DNA from: Cellulophaga sp. Hel_I_12
GTDB lineage: Bacteria > Bacteroidota > Bacteroidia > Flavobacteriales > Flavobacteriaceae
Assembly (NCBI RefSeq): GCF_000799565.1
Contig: NZ_JUHB01000001.1
Coordinates: forward strand, 1,240,001 to 1,304,000
Length of the DNA stretch: 64,000 nt
Direction: 5' to 3'
Below the pieces are notes generated by a model, which saw nothing but the letters and a program-made list of their open reading frames with translations, did no database searches and was not told the origin of the DNA. Positions 41,906-49,807 of the stretch are shown here, in pieces. Both the position numbers and the translations under genes were made by a program. Every line of letters begins with the position of its first letter. The stretch's first letter is position 1.

Positions 41906-43378
41906 TTATCTGCTATAATTTGGTGATTCTTTGGTGATGGTTACATCGTGCGGATGACTTTCATTAATTCCGCTCGCGGTAATTTTTACAAACCTACCGG
42001 TTTCCTGCAAGGTAGAAATATCTTTTGCCCCGCAATAGCCCATACCCGCTTTGAGTCCGCCAATAAATTGATGAATGCTCTCGAACAAATCCCCTTTATA
42101 AGGAACACGACCTACAATACCTTCTGGCACAAGTTTCTTGATATCGTCTTCAACATCTTGAAAATATCGATCTTTAGAGCCTTGCTTCATGGCTTCTACA
42201 GAACCCATTCCACGATACGATTTAAACTTTCGCCCTTCATATATAATGGTTTCACCTGGAGATTCTTTTGTCCCTGCCAATAAGGAACCTAACATCACGG
42301 TATCTGCACCTGCTGCAATCGCTTTTGGAATATCTCCCGTATACCGGATTCCACCGTCTGCAATAACAGGAACACCGCTACCTTTTATAGCAGCAGCAAC
42401 TTCTAAAACAGCAGAGAATTGGGGGAAACCAACACCAGCAATAACTCTTGTGGTACAAATAGAACCTGGACCAATTCCGACTTTAACCGCATCAGCACCA
42501 GCAGCAACTAAATATTTGGCCGCTTCCCCGGTTGCAATATTGCCAACAATCACTTCTAAATCAGGAAATCTAGCTTTTACCTTCTTCAGTACCTCAACAA
42601 CCCCTCTCGTGTGTCCGTGTGCCGTATCGATTACGACAGCATCAACACCTGCATGGACTAGAGCTTCAGCACGTTCAACAGCATCTCCAGTGACTCCCAA
42701 AGCCGCTGCCACCCGCAAACGACCATACTGGTCTTTATTTGCCATCGGTTTTTGGGTAAGTTTTGTAATATCTCTAAAGGTGATTAAGCCTACCAATTTG
42801 TAATTTTTATCAACTACTGGTAGCTTTTCAATCTTATTTTCTTGTAGAATAACTTCGGCTTGTTCCAAGGATGTACCTTCACTTACCGTGACTAAATTTT
42901 CAGTAGTCATGACCTCTGAAAGTGGACGATCATTATTTTTTTCAAAGCGCAAATCTCTGTTGGTTACAATGCCGATTAATTTTCCATCAGCAGCAACAAT
43001 AGGAATTCCTCCTATGCCGTATTCTTTCATATTTGCCTTGGCATCGCCGACAAGAGCATCTAAAGGCAGCGTCACGGGGTCGATGATCATTCCACTTTCT
43101 GCTCTTTTTACTTTACGAACTTTCATGGCTTGCTGTTCGATGGACATGTTTTTATGTAAAACTCCAATTCCCCCTTCTTGCGCCATGGCAATGGCCATTT
43201 TAGATTCGGTTACAGTATCCATCGCAGCAGAAACTATAGGAACATTAATGGTTATATTTCGTGTAAATTTTGCCTGAATGTTGACTTCTCTTGGAAGTAC
43301 TTCAGAATAGGCTGGAACTAAAAGTACGTCATCGTACGTAAGACCTTCACCAACTATTTTATCAAGATGTGCTTGCAT
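41906..43378 (-). CDS. guaB: Inosine-5'-monophosphate dehydrogenase
   Basis: 490 residues. The TIM barrel opens [14 protein letters not shown] and is interrupted by a pair of CBS domains (about 95-205, [14 protein letters not shown] and KIEKLPVVD). The catalytic loop [12 protein letters not shown] carries the nucleophilic Cys, and [13 protein letters not shown] and [10 protein letters not shown] follow. It oxidises IMP to XMP with NAD+, the committed step of GTP synthesis. It is transcribed alone, divergent from a TonB receptor gene. Length and motifs are standard. Confidence 0.98.
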   Translation of the reverse strand: MQAHLDKIVGEGLTYDDVLLVPAYSEVLPREVNIQAKFTRNITINVPIVSAAMDTVTESKMAIAMAQEGGIGVLHKNMSIEQQAMKVRKVKRAESGMIIDPVTLPLDALVGDAKANMKEYGIGGIPIVAADGKLIGIVTNRDLRFEKNNDRPLSEVMTTENLVTVSEGTSLEQAEVILQENKIEKLPVVDKNYKLVGLITFRDITKLTQKPMANKDQYGRLRVAAALGVTGDAVERAEALVHAGVDAVVIDTAHGHTRGVVEVLKKVKARFPDLEVIVGNIATGEAAKYLVAAGADAVKVGIGPGSICTTRVIAGVGFPQFSAVLEVAAAIKGSGVPVIADGGIRYTGDIPKAIAAGADTVMLGSLLAGTKESPGETIIYEGRKFKSYRGMGSVEAMKQGSKDRYFQDVEDDIKKLVPEGIVGRVPYKGDLFESIHQFIGGLKAGMGYCGAKDISTLQETGRFVKITASGINESHPHDVTITKESPNYSR

Positions 43379-43401
43379 AGCAATTATGTATTAATTGCGT
43401 G

Positions 43402-43409
43402 CAAATATA
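43402..43409 (-). promoter_or_regulatory. -7 element (TATATTTG) of guaB
   Basis: Minus-strand TATATTTG fits TAnnTTTG and lies 24 bp before the guaB ATG. In the 325-bp divergent spacer 43379-43703 this, the receptor promoter and the operator-like palindrome at 43615 are the only signals I can see. Confidence 0.5.
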
Positions 43410-43614
43410 CTACATTTTCACAAGCTATTAAATGCTTTTTTTAAATACTAGTTAGCCATCTAATTCACGTAATTTTTAAGAACCCCTAAAAATATATAAT
43501 TCTAAAAACTAAAAAAATATGGTTATTCTAAGGTAGATTAAAATTTTACAAGAGCGCGTAAACCTCTAAAAACTTGGCAACCAATGGGATAAAATTAAAT
43601 TCGAAAAACTATTT

Positions 43615-43631
43615 TTATTTATTCTAAATAA
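43615..43631. promoter_or_regulatory. Operator-like palindrome TTATTTA-TTC-TAAATAA
   Basis: A perfect 7-3-7 inverted repeat ends 2 bp before the -33 element of the FecA-like receptor gene. An AT-rich palindrome touching the promoter of an iron-type receptor suggests a Fur-like or other metal repressor site, but it does not match the classic Fur box closely. Symmetry seen; regulator inferred. Confidence 0.5.
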
Positions 43632-43633
43632 GT

Positions 43634-43664
43634 TTTGATGATGTTGATTTCTGTCTTAAATTTG
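43634..43664 (+). promoter_or_regulatory. Promoter of the FecA-like receptor (TTTG-N19-TAAATTTG)
   Basis: TTTG at 43634-43637 and TAAATTTG at 43657-43664 are separated by 19 bp, an excellent match to the Bacteroidota -33/-7 consensus. The ATG at 43704 is 39 bp downstream. Confidence 0.75.
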
Positions 43665-43703
43665 CAGAAAAATTCAAATATTATTTTTAATAAGTCTAAA
43701 TAA

Positions 43704-45944
43704 ATGCATAATAAGATTCTTTTTTCCGTTTTTCTTTTTTTCACTATCGCATTTTTAAATGCCCAAAATAAAACAGCAGCAAAGGCGTCACAGGACAGTA
43801 CCGCTCAAATAATACAACTAAAAGAAGTAGTTTTATCTGCAAATACCATTTTGGGTAGTAAATTTCAAGCAAGAAACAGAACGGGTTCTGCCTACTACAT
43901 CTCACCAAAAGAGATAAAAAAGTTTAACTATACAGACATCAATCGTGTTTTACGAAGTGTTCCAGGAGTTACAATCTACGAAGAAGACGGTTTTGGTTTG
44001 CGACCTAATATAAGTTTAAGAGGTACCTCACCTGAGCGTAGTGCAAAAATTTCGCTAATGGAAGATGGTGTTTTAATTGCCCCTGCCCCTTATAGTGCGC
44101 CAGCTGCTTATTATTTCCCATCCGTGGCTCGAATGCATGCTGTTGAAATCTTAAAAGGAAGCAGTCAAGTGCAATACGGCCCTTTTACTACAGGTGGTGC
44201 AATTAATTTAATTTCTACACAGATCCCAACTACGTTCAACGCCAAAGTATCCGCAAATTATGGAAGTTTTAATAGCGGAAGATTACATGCTGCCATAGGC
44301 GAAAGCAAAGAAAAATTTGGGTATATGGTAGAATATTTAAATTTTAATTCAGACGGATTTAAAAATCTTGATGGCGGTGGAAATACTGGTTTTGATAAAA
44401 ATGAAGTAGTCGGAAAATTTAGAATAAATTCTGGAAAAGATGCAAAATTACCGCAATACCTTGAAGTAAAATTTCAATATGCTGATGAAGTTTCTGATGA
44501 AACGTACCTAGGGCTAACAGATGCCGATTTTGAAAGCACTCCGTTTCGGCGCTATGCGGGATCGCAAAATGACGAGATGACAGCAGATCATATCCAAATA
44601 ATGGCTACCCATAGTTTTAATTTTAACGATTACTTCAGCATTGCAACAACAGCCTATTACAATGGATTTAGCAGAAACTGGTATAAACTAGATAAGGTAG
44701 CTGTCAATGGGATTCAAGAAGGTATTTCTTCTATTCTAGAAAGTCCTTCAGAATTTTCTAGCTATTTTGATATTGTTAGTGGTAACGCCAATTCGGGCGA
44801 TGATGCTATTTTTGTAAAGGCCAATAACAGAAAATACATTTCAAAAGGAATTCAGACCAAGCTTGATTACCATTGGAATGGTGCAAACACCTATCATGAT
44901 ATTGAAGTGGGATTGCGTTATCACTATGATGAAGAAGATAGGTTTCAATGGATAGATGGTTATAACATAATGGCAGGCGAAATGAATTTAACCTCAGCAG
45001 GTACCCCTGGAACGGACGCCAATAGAATCAGTGACGCCAATGCTTTTGCTGCTTACACCTTGTATAAGCTAAAATATAAAAATCTTACCCTTACACCCGG
45101 TATACGCTACGAAAATATAAATTTAGGTAGAATAGATTTTGGAAAAACTGATGTATCACGATTAGGAACTAACCTATCTGAAAGAGAAAATTCAGTTGAA
45201 ATTCTAATCCCAGGCGTTGGTTTTAATTATAATTTCAATCAGGTTTCATTTTTTGGAGGTGTACACAAAGGCTTTTCGCCACCAACTAGTCAAGTTGATG
45301 AAAAAGCGGAAGAAAGTACAAATTTTGAATTGGGTTCTCGTTTTCAATTTAATGGTCTTTCTGGTGAGCTTGTTGGTTTTTATAATGATTATAGCAACCT
45401 TTTGGGTAGTGATCTTGCGGCTACAGGCGGAACAGGAAGTTTAGAGCAGTTCAATGCAGGAGAGGTTAATGTAAAAGGAATAGAGTTTCTCGTAAACTAT
45501 ACCTTCCTAAAAAATCATCCTAAATTTCGCTTACCACTAACATTTGCCTACACCTTTACAGATACGGAATTTTTAAATAACTTTGGAAGTGACGATGACC
45601 TTTGGGGCGAAGTTTCTGTTGGCGATGAATTACCGTACATTACAAAAAATCAATTTAACACCATGCTTTCGTTAGAACATTCCAAGTTCGAGCTTAATTT
45701 AAGTGGTCGTTTCAACGGAGAATTCCGTACAAAAGCAGGAACCGGTGCTATCCCATTAAACGAAAAAGTAGGTAGCAACTTTATTCTTGATTTTTCAGGA
45801 AAATACCGCGTTAATGATTATTTGGGCATCACCGGAAACATGATCAACCTATTGAATGAAACTTATGAAGTTTCTAGAGTGCCTTCTGGACTTCGACCCG
45901 GACATCCTTTTGGCGTTTATGCCGGCATAGAATTAAATTTCTAA
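43704..45944 (+). CDS. TonB-dependent receptor, FecA-like (probable iron-chelate uptake)
   Basis: 746 residues: signal peptide (about 1-20), a short TonB-box-like segment (IQLKEVVLSAN), a plug domain (about 50-170) with VLRSVPGVTIYEEDGFGLRPN and GSSQVQYGPFTTGGAINLIS, and a 22-strand-type barrel ending in FGVYAGIELNF. The plug resembles receptors for ferric dicitrate and similar siderophores. There is no N-terminal signalling domain and no adjacent SusD, so it is a plain transporter. Promoter and operator-like palindrome lie directly upstream. Iron as cargo is inferred from similarity. Confidence 0.87.
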   Translation: MHNKILFSVFLFFTIAFLNAQNKTAAKASQDSTAQIIQLKEVVLSANTILGSKFQARNRTGSAYYISPKEIKKFNYTDINRVLRSVPGVTIYEEDGFGLRPNISLRGTSPERSAKISLMEDGVLIAPAPYSAPAAYYFPSVARMHAVEILKGSSQVQYGPFTTGGAINLISTQIPTTFNAKVSANYGSFNSGRLHAAIGESKEKFGYMVEYLNFNSDGFKNLDGGGNTGFDKNEVVGKFRINSGKDAKLPQYLEVKFQYADEVSDETYLGLTDADFESTPFRRYAGSQNDEMTADHIQIMATHSFNFNDYFSIATTAYYNGFSRNWYKLDKVAVNGIQEGISSILESPSEFSSYFDIVSGNANSGDDAIFVKANNRKYISKGIQTKLDYHWNGANTYHDIEVGLRYHYDEEDRFQWIDGYNIMAGEMNLTSAGTPGTDANRISDANAFAAYTLYKLKYKNLTLTPGIRYENINLGRIDFGKTDVSRLGTNLSERENSVEILIPGVGFNYNFNQVSFFGGVHKGFSPPTSQVDEKAEESTNFELGSRFQFNGLSGELVGFYNDYSNLLGSDLAATGGTGSLEQFNAGEVNVKGIEFLVNYTFLKNHPKFRLPLTFAYTFTDTEFLNNFGSDDDLWGEVSVGDELPYITKNQFNTMLSLEHSKFELNLSGRFNGEFRTKAGTGAIPLNEKVGSNFILDFSGKYRVNDYLGITGNMINLLNETYEVSRVPSGLRPGHPFGVYAGIELNF

Positions 45945-45973
45945 ATTGTATCAGCTTAGAACAATTTTCACCT

Positions 45974-46005
45974 AAAAAAATTCCTCTATACTGGGGAATT
46001 TTTTA
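45974..46005. terminator. Bidirectional terminator between receptor and HMG-CoA lyase genes
   Basis: AAAAAATTCC (45975-45984) pairs with GGAATTTTTT (45995-46004) over a 10-nt loop. A and T runs on both sides let it serve the two convergent genes. Confidence 0.75.
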
Positions 46006-46006
46006 G

Positions 46007-46873
46007 TTAGTGATACGCTGAAAATAAGTGAGTAGCTTTATTATAGGCCGCCTCAAAAACCATCCAGTTTACATTGGTATCTGCCTTGGCAGTAGTGAAA
46101 TAAGACAACATTTTTTCTGTGGGCATATTACCAGTAAGCTCATCTTTTGCCATTGGGCACCCCCCAAAACCTTGCACCGCACCATCAAACCTGCGGCATC
46201 CTGCTTGATAAGCTGCATCTACTTTTTCGTGCCATTTTGTTGGCGTCGTGTGCAAGTGTGCACCAAATTCTATCTTTGGATATTTTGGAATTAAATTAGA
46301 AAATAAATAATGAATATCCTCCGGAGTTGAATTTCCCACCGTATCTGATAAAGAGAGAATTTCAACTCCCATAGCCGCTAATTTCTCGGTCCACTCCCCT
46401 ACTATTTCCACATTCCAAGGATCACCATAAGGATTACCAAAACCCATAGAAATATAGGTAACTACCTTTTTATTGTTTTGATGCGCAAGGGCCAAAATTT
46501 CTTTTAAAATAGCTATAGATTCTGCAATAGTTTTATGGGTATTTCGCATCTGAAAATTCTCAGAAATAGAAAATGGATACCCTAAATAATCTATTTTTTC
46601 CTCTTTTACAGCGTCTTGCGCCCCTCGAATATTGGCTACTATCGCTAATAATTTACTTTGAGATTTCGACATATCTAACTGAGCCAAAACCTCAGAGGTA
46701 TCTACCATTTGTGGAATAGCTTTAGCAGACACAAAGCTACCTACATCGATGGTGTCAAAGCCACAACCTACTAAAGATTGAATGTATTTTACTTTTTCAT
46801 CCGTAGGAATAAAGGCCTTAATACCCTGCATCGCATCTCTTGGACATTCTATTATTTTAACTTTCTCAGGCAT
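46007..46873 (-). CDS. Hydroxymethylglutaryl-CoA lyase
   Basis: 288 residues of the HMGL/DRE-TIM family. IIECPRDAMQGIKAFIPT carries the RDAMQG variant of the RDGLQ motif, GSFVSAKAIPQMVDT and SLSDTVGNSTPED follow, AHLHTTPTKWHEKVDAA holds the metal-binding His pair, and GFGGCPMAKDELTGN the catalytic Cys. It splits HMG-CoA into acetoacetate and acetyl-CoA in leucine degradation. No other leucine pathway genes are adjacent. Ends at a shared bidirectional terminator. Confidence 0.92.
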   Translation of the reverse strand: MPEKVKIIECPRDAMQGIKAFIPTDEKVKYIQSLVGCGFDTIDVGSFVSAKAIPQMVDTSEVLAQLDMSKSQSKLLAIVANIRGAQDAVKEEKIDYLGYPFSISENFQMRNTHKTIAESIAILKEILALAHQNNKKVVTYISMGFGNPYGDPWNVEIVGEWTEKLAAMGVEILSLSDTVGNSTPEDIHYLFSNLIPKYPKIEFGAHLHTTPTKWHEKVDAAYQAGCRRFDGAVQGFGGCPMAKDELTGNMPTEKMLSYFTTAKADTNVNWMVFEAAYNKATHLFSAYH

Positions 46874-46893
46874 TCATTTTTTATTCTCGATTT

Positions 46894-46901
46894 CAAAATT
46901 A
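46894..46901 (-). promoter_or_regulatory. -7 element (TAATTTTG) of the HMG-CoA lyase gene
   Basis: Minus-strand TAATTTTG matches TAnnTTTG, 21 bp before the ATG at 46873. No clear -33. Confidence 0.45.
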
Positions 46902-47001
46902 CCATTATTTATTTGAAAGCCCTTAATGAGTTTTAAATAAAAAAAGGATACCTCCAAAAAGGAAGATGACCGCTAATACCTTATTAAAAATTACATTGAT
47001 C

Positions 47002-47640
47002 CTAAAAGAACACCAAATAAATAGCAATGGCAACAAAAACAAAAATTTGAAGCCATTTGAGCAGCAATCCAAGCTTGCGTGATTCTTTTAAATATTTTCC
47101 TAAAAAACCTGACAATACAGCGATAGTACCAAATATTAAAAATGACACTGCTATAAATATAAAACCTAATACATAAAATTGAATAACTGTACTTAACGCA
47201 TCACTAAAAAGAAATCCTGGAAAAAATGCCAAAAAGAAAATGGTCACTTTCGGGTTTAAAACATTCATGATAAAGCCTTGTTTAAAAAGTTGAAGGAGGC
47301 TTTTATCTTCAATACCTTGAGCATTCAGTTGAATTTCAGACGGACTCCTAAAAACTTGATATGCTAAATACAATAAGTACCCCGCCCCAAACAGTTTTAT
47401 AAATTGAAAAATTGTTTCATTTTCTTTAATTAAAACAGAGACTCCAAAGGCTAATAAAGTGGTATGTATTAAGCAACCTGTCATAAGACCTGCCACCGTT
47501 GCCAAACCCTTCTTTTTACCATTGACCATACTTTGGGTTAGTACAAAAATATTATCTGGACCTGGCGCTATGGCCAATGTCGCGGTGGCCAATACAAAAG
47601 CGTAAAGAATTTGATAGTTCAATGGAATTATAGTATACAT
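47002..47640 (-). CDS. LysE/RhtB-family amino-acid exporter
   Basis: 212 residues with about six membrane helices. The family signature APGPDNIFVLTQSMVNGKKKG is in the first loop, followed by AGLMTGCLIHTTLLAFGVSVL and GAGYLLYLAYQVFRS. FIMNVLNPKVTIFFLAFFPGF in the middle is typical. Members export amino acids or homoserine lactones through the cytoplasmic membrane; the cargo here is unknown. It stands alone, divergent from the Dabb gene across 77 bp. Confidence 0.92.
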   Translation of the reverse strand: MYTIIPLNYQILYAFVLATATLAIAPGPDNIFVLTQSMVNGKKKGLATVAGLMTGCLIHTTLLAFGVSVLIKENETIFQFIKLFGAGYLLYLAYQVFRSPSEIQLNAQGIEDKSLLQLFKQGFIMNVLNPKVTIFFLAFFPGFLFSDALSTVIQFYVLGFIFIAVSFLIFGTIAVLSGFLGKYLKESRKLGLLLKWLQIFVFVAIAIYLVFF

Positions 47641-47717
47641 TAGAAAATCCTAAAGATAGCATAAAGCTGTGGTAATTTATTATCTCTATATTTACTTAAA
47701 TTTAAAAACTTCATCTA

Positions 47718-48128
47718 ATGACATTAAAAATTACATTGCTTTCTTTATTTTTGACTTTGACAACTTATAGCACCTTACAAGCTCAATCAGAAGTTATACA
47801 GGAAGAAAAAGTCATGAAAAATACAGGTTTATTAAGGCATGTGGTATTATTTCAGTTCAAAAAAGGTACATCTTCTGAAAAAATCAAAGAAATAGAAGCG
47901 GCGTTTCACGAACTACCTAGCAAAATTTCTGAGATTTATAGCTACGAATGGGGTTTAAATAACAGTCCTGAAAATTTGAATAAAAATTTTACGCACTGTT
48001 TTTTCTTAACTTTTCAAAGTGAAGCTGATAGAGCCACTTACCTACCGCACCCTGACCATAAAGCTTTTGGAGCGCTATTAACACCATTTTTAGAAGATGT
48101 GTTGGTCGTTGATTATTGGGTGAAGTAA
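47718..48128 (+). CDS. Dabb-domain (stress-responsive alpha/beta barrel) protein, exported
   Basis: 136 residues with a signal peptide (about 1-23, TLQAQ). The Dabb domain begins LLRHVVLFQFKKGTSSEKI, continues SYEWGLNNSPENLNKNFTH and ends PHPDHKAFGALLTPFLEDVLV. Dabb domains form dimeric alpha/beta barrels and often bind small aromatic or lipid-like compounds; most are cytoplasmic, so export is notable though seen in other Bacteroidota. It converges on pyrD with 7 bp between stop codons. Function unknown. Confidence 0.87.
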   Translation: MTLKITLLSLFLTLTTYSTLQAQSEVIQEEKVMKNTGLLRHVVLFQFKKGTSSEKIKEIEAAFHELPSKISEIYSYEWGLNNSPENLNKNFTHCFFLTFQSEADRATYLPHPDHKAFGALLTPFLEDVLVVDYWVK

Positions 48129-48135
48129 GGATTTT

Positions 48136-49179
48136 TTAAGACTTTGTTCTGTTCAATATTGCTTTGTTGATTTTCTTTACCAAAGAAGGACCTTCATAAA
48201 TAAAACCCGTCCACAACTGAATTAAATCTGCGCCTGCATCTAATTTCTCTAAGGCATCTTCAGGAGAGTTTATACCGCCCACACCGATGATCGGAAATGC
48301 TTTGTTACTTTTTTCAGCTAAAAACCGAATTACTTCTGTGCTGCGATCACGCAAGGGAAGCCCACTTAACCCTCCATTTTCCTCTAACAACAGCTGATGC
48401 GATTTTAAGTCTTTTCTACTAATCGTCGTGTTTGTGGCTATAATCCCATCAATTTTGGTCGTAGCGACAATGGCAATGATATCTAGCAATTGATTATCCG
48501 TTAAATCAGGTGCTATTTTTAATAAGATTGGTTTTTCTTTATCTGCCTTTTTGATGGCCAATTTTGTGTTTTGAAGTTTTAATTGATTTAACAAGGCCGT
48601 TAATGGCTCCTTATCTTGCAATTCCCTTAGACCAGGCGTGTTTGGAGAACTAACATTAACTACGAAATAATCGACATAGTCGAATAAGGCATCAAAACAC
48701 AATACATAATCTAAAGTCGCCTTATCATTAGGTGTTACTTTGTTTTTACCAATATTACCCCCAATAAGTACACGATGTTTTTTTTTCAATTCTTCAACAG
48801 CTTCAAGTACTCCTAAATTATTAAAGCCCATTCGGTTAATAATGGCCTTATCGGCCTCTAATCTAAAAAGTCTTTTTTTTGGATTACCCTCTTGAGGTTT
48901 TGGTGTAAGCGTTCCTATTTCGATAAAGCCGAAGCCAAAATCAGATAATTCATTAAATAACTGGGCATTTTTATCAAAACCAGCAGCTAAACCAACAGGA
49001 TTTTTAAAGGTGATACCGAATAGCGTACGCTCTAACCTTTTATCTTCAATAACATAAATTGCCCTGAATAACTTGGAAAAACCAATTTTCCCAAAGAGGC
49101 GAATCATCGAAAACGAAAAATGATGTACTTTTTCTGGATCAAATAAAAAAAATATAGGCCGAAGTAAAAACTTGTACAT
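48136..49179 (-). CDS. pyrD: Dihydroorotate dehydrogenase (quinone)
   Basis: 347 residues from ATG 49179. A TTG at 49188 adds only MKS and is rejected. The N-terminal membrane-associating helix ([20 protein letters not shown]) marks the class 2, quinone-linked enzyme. The FMN barrel shows [37 protein letters not shown] with the catalytic Ser, and [20 protein letters not shown]. It oxidises dihydroorotate to orotate in pyrimidine synthesis at the inner membrane. A -7 element just upstream gives it its own short-leader promoter. Confidence 0.96.
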   Translation of the reverse strand: MYKFLLRPIFFLFDPEKVHHFSFSMIRLFGKIGFSKLFRAIYVIEDKRLERTLFGITFKNPVGLAAGFDKNAQLFNELSDFGFGFIEIGTLTPKPQEGNPKKRLFRLEADKAIINRMGFNNLGVLEAVEELKKKHRVLIGGNIGKNKVTPNDKATLDYVLCFDALFDYVDYFVVNVSSPNTPGLRELQDKEPLTALLNQLKLQNTKLAIKKADKEKPILLKIAPDLTDNQLLDIIAIVATTKIDGIIATNTTISRKDLKSHQLLLEENGGLSGLPLRDRSTEVIRFLAEKSNKAFPIIGVGGINSPEDALEKLDAGADLIQLWTGFIYEGPSLVKKINKAILNRTKS

Positions 49180-49196
49180 GCTCTTCAAAATTTAAG

Positions 49197-49204
49197 CAAA
49201 AATA
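49197..49204 (-). promoter_or_regulatory. -7 element (TATTTTTG) of pyrD
   Basis: Minus-strand TATTTTTG fits TAnnTTTG, 17 bp before the chosen ATG, so the leader would be only about 10-12 nt. It overlaps the region where a longer N-terminus would lie, supporting the ATG at 49179. Confidence 0.5.
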
Positions 49205-49264
49205 CAAACTAGCTTAGGGGAAGTTTGCGAATCTCCTACTTTTTTATCAACAGAAAAGTAAACT

Positions 49265-49678
49265 TTATTCCTGCAATTTAACAATCGGCGTTCTATTTGC
49301 CTTAGTACATAGTAAAAGATAGCGTTCGTACTGCTTTTCATTAAATAATGAAATCAGCTTTTGGTCGTAGGCTATGGTGAGACTAAACATTTGATCTTCG
49401 AGATCTTTGTGTTTTTTAGCGAATACCATCAACTCGTCAGGATTGCTTTGCGGGTGGTTTTTTATCAGTTCTTGTACTTGCTCTTGCAATACAGCAATCT
49501 CTTGATTCAAAATCAATTTAGAGGCATCTAAAGCAACAATCTGATCTTCATTTAGTTGGAAAACTTGTTTTATTTGATCTGAATTTTCACTCCCAACATT
49601 CAAAATACACATTTGTGCCACAGACATAAACGGCATGCATGAAATTATCAAGAAAAAAAGTATAGGTTTAAAATTCAT
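49265..49678 (-). CDS. Small exported helical protein, possibly Spy/CpxP-like
   Basis: 137 residues with a signal peptide (about 1-21, MSVAQ). The mature part is almost wholly helical, with QIKQVFQLNEDQIVALDASK, a long heptad-like region and KLISLFNEKQYERYLLL near the end. The LNEDQ and LFNEKQYERY segments resemble the pattern of small periplasmic Spy/CpxP-type chaperones and other LTxxQ proteins, but no motif is exact. I do not recognise a named family. It lies between pyrD and a TonB transducer gene, same strand, probably separate. Confidence 0.6.
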   Translation of the reverse strand: MNFKPILFFLIISCMPFMSVAQMCILNVGSENSDQIKQVFQLNEDQIVALDASKLILNQEIAVLQEQVQELIKNHPQSNPDELMVFAKKHKDLEDQMFSLTIAYDQKLISLFNEKQYERYLLLCTKANRTPIVKLQE

Positions 49679-49752
49679 TCTGAGGATTTTTTAAAAAAAG
49701 TAAAACTAAAATATAAACGTAATTTTAGGTAAAAAGTATATATGCTACATGG

Positions 49753-49790
49753 TAAAAAAGTAAAAGGCCACCCGAAAGGTAGCCTTTTAC
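49753..49790 (-). terminator. Intrinsic terminator of the ECF/FecR/TonB cassette
   Basis: GTAAAAGGC-x-ACC (49760-49772) pairs with GGT-x-GCCTTTTAC (49778-49790) around a CGAAA loop; the minus strand continues into six T. It lies 17 bp after the stop of the TonB transducer gene. Confidence 0.85.
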
Positions 49791-49807
49791 AAGATTTAAA
49801 ATTTAAT

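Noticed and set aside
42189..42803. 204-codon plus-strand frame opposite guaB
   Set aside because: guaB is unmistakable; the antisense frame is Ala/Thr/Pro-rich as expected from a shadow of a GC-richer conserved gene.
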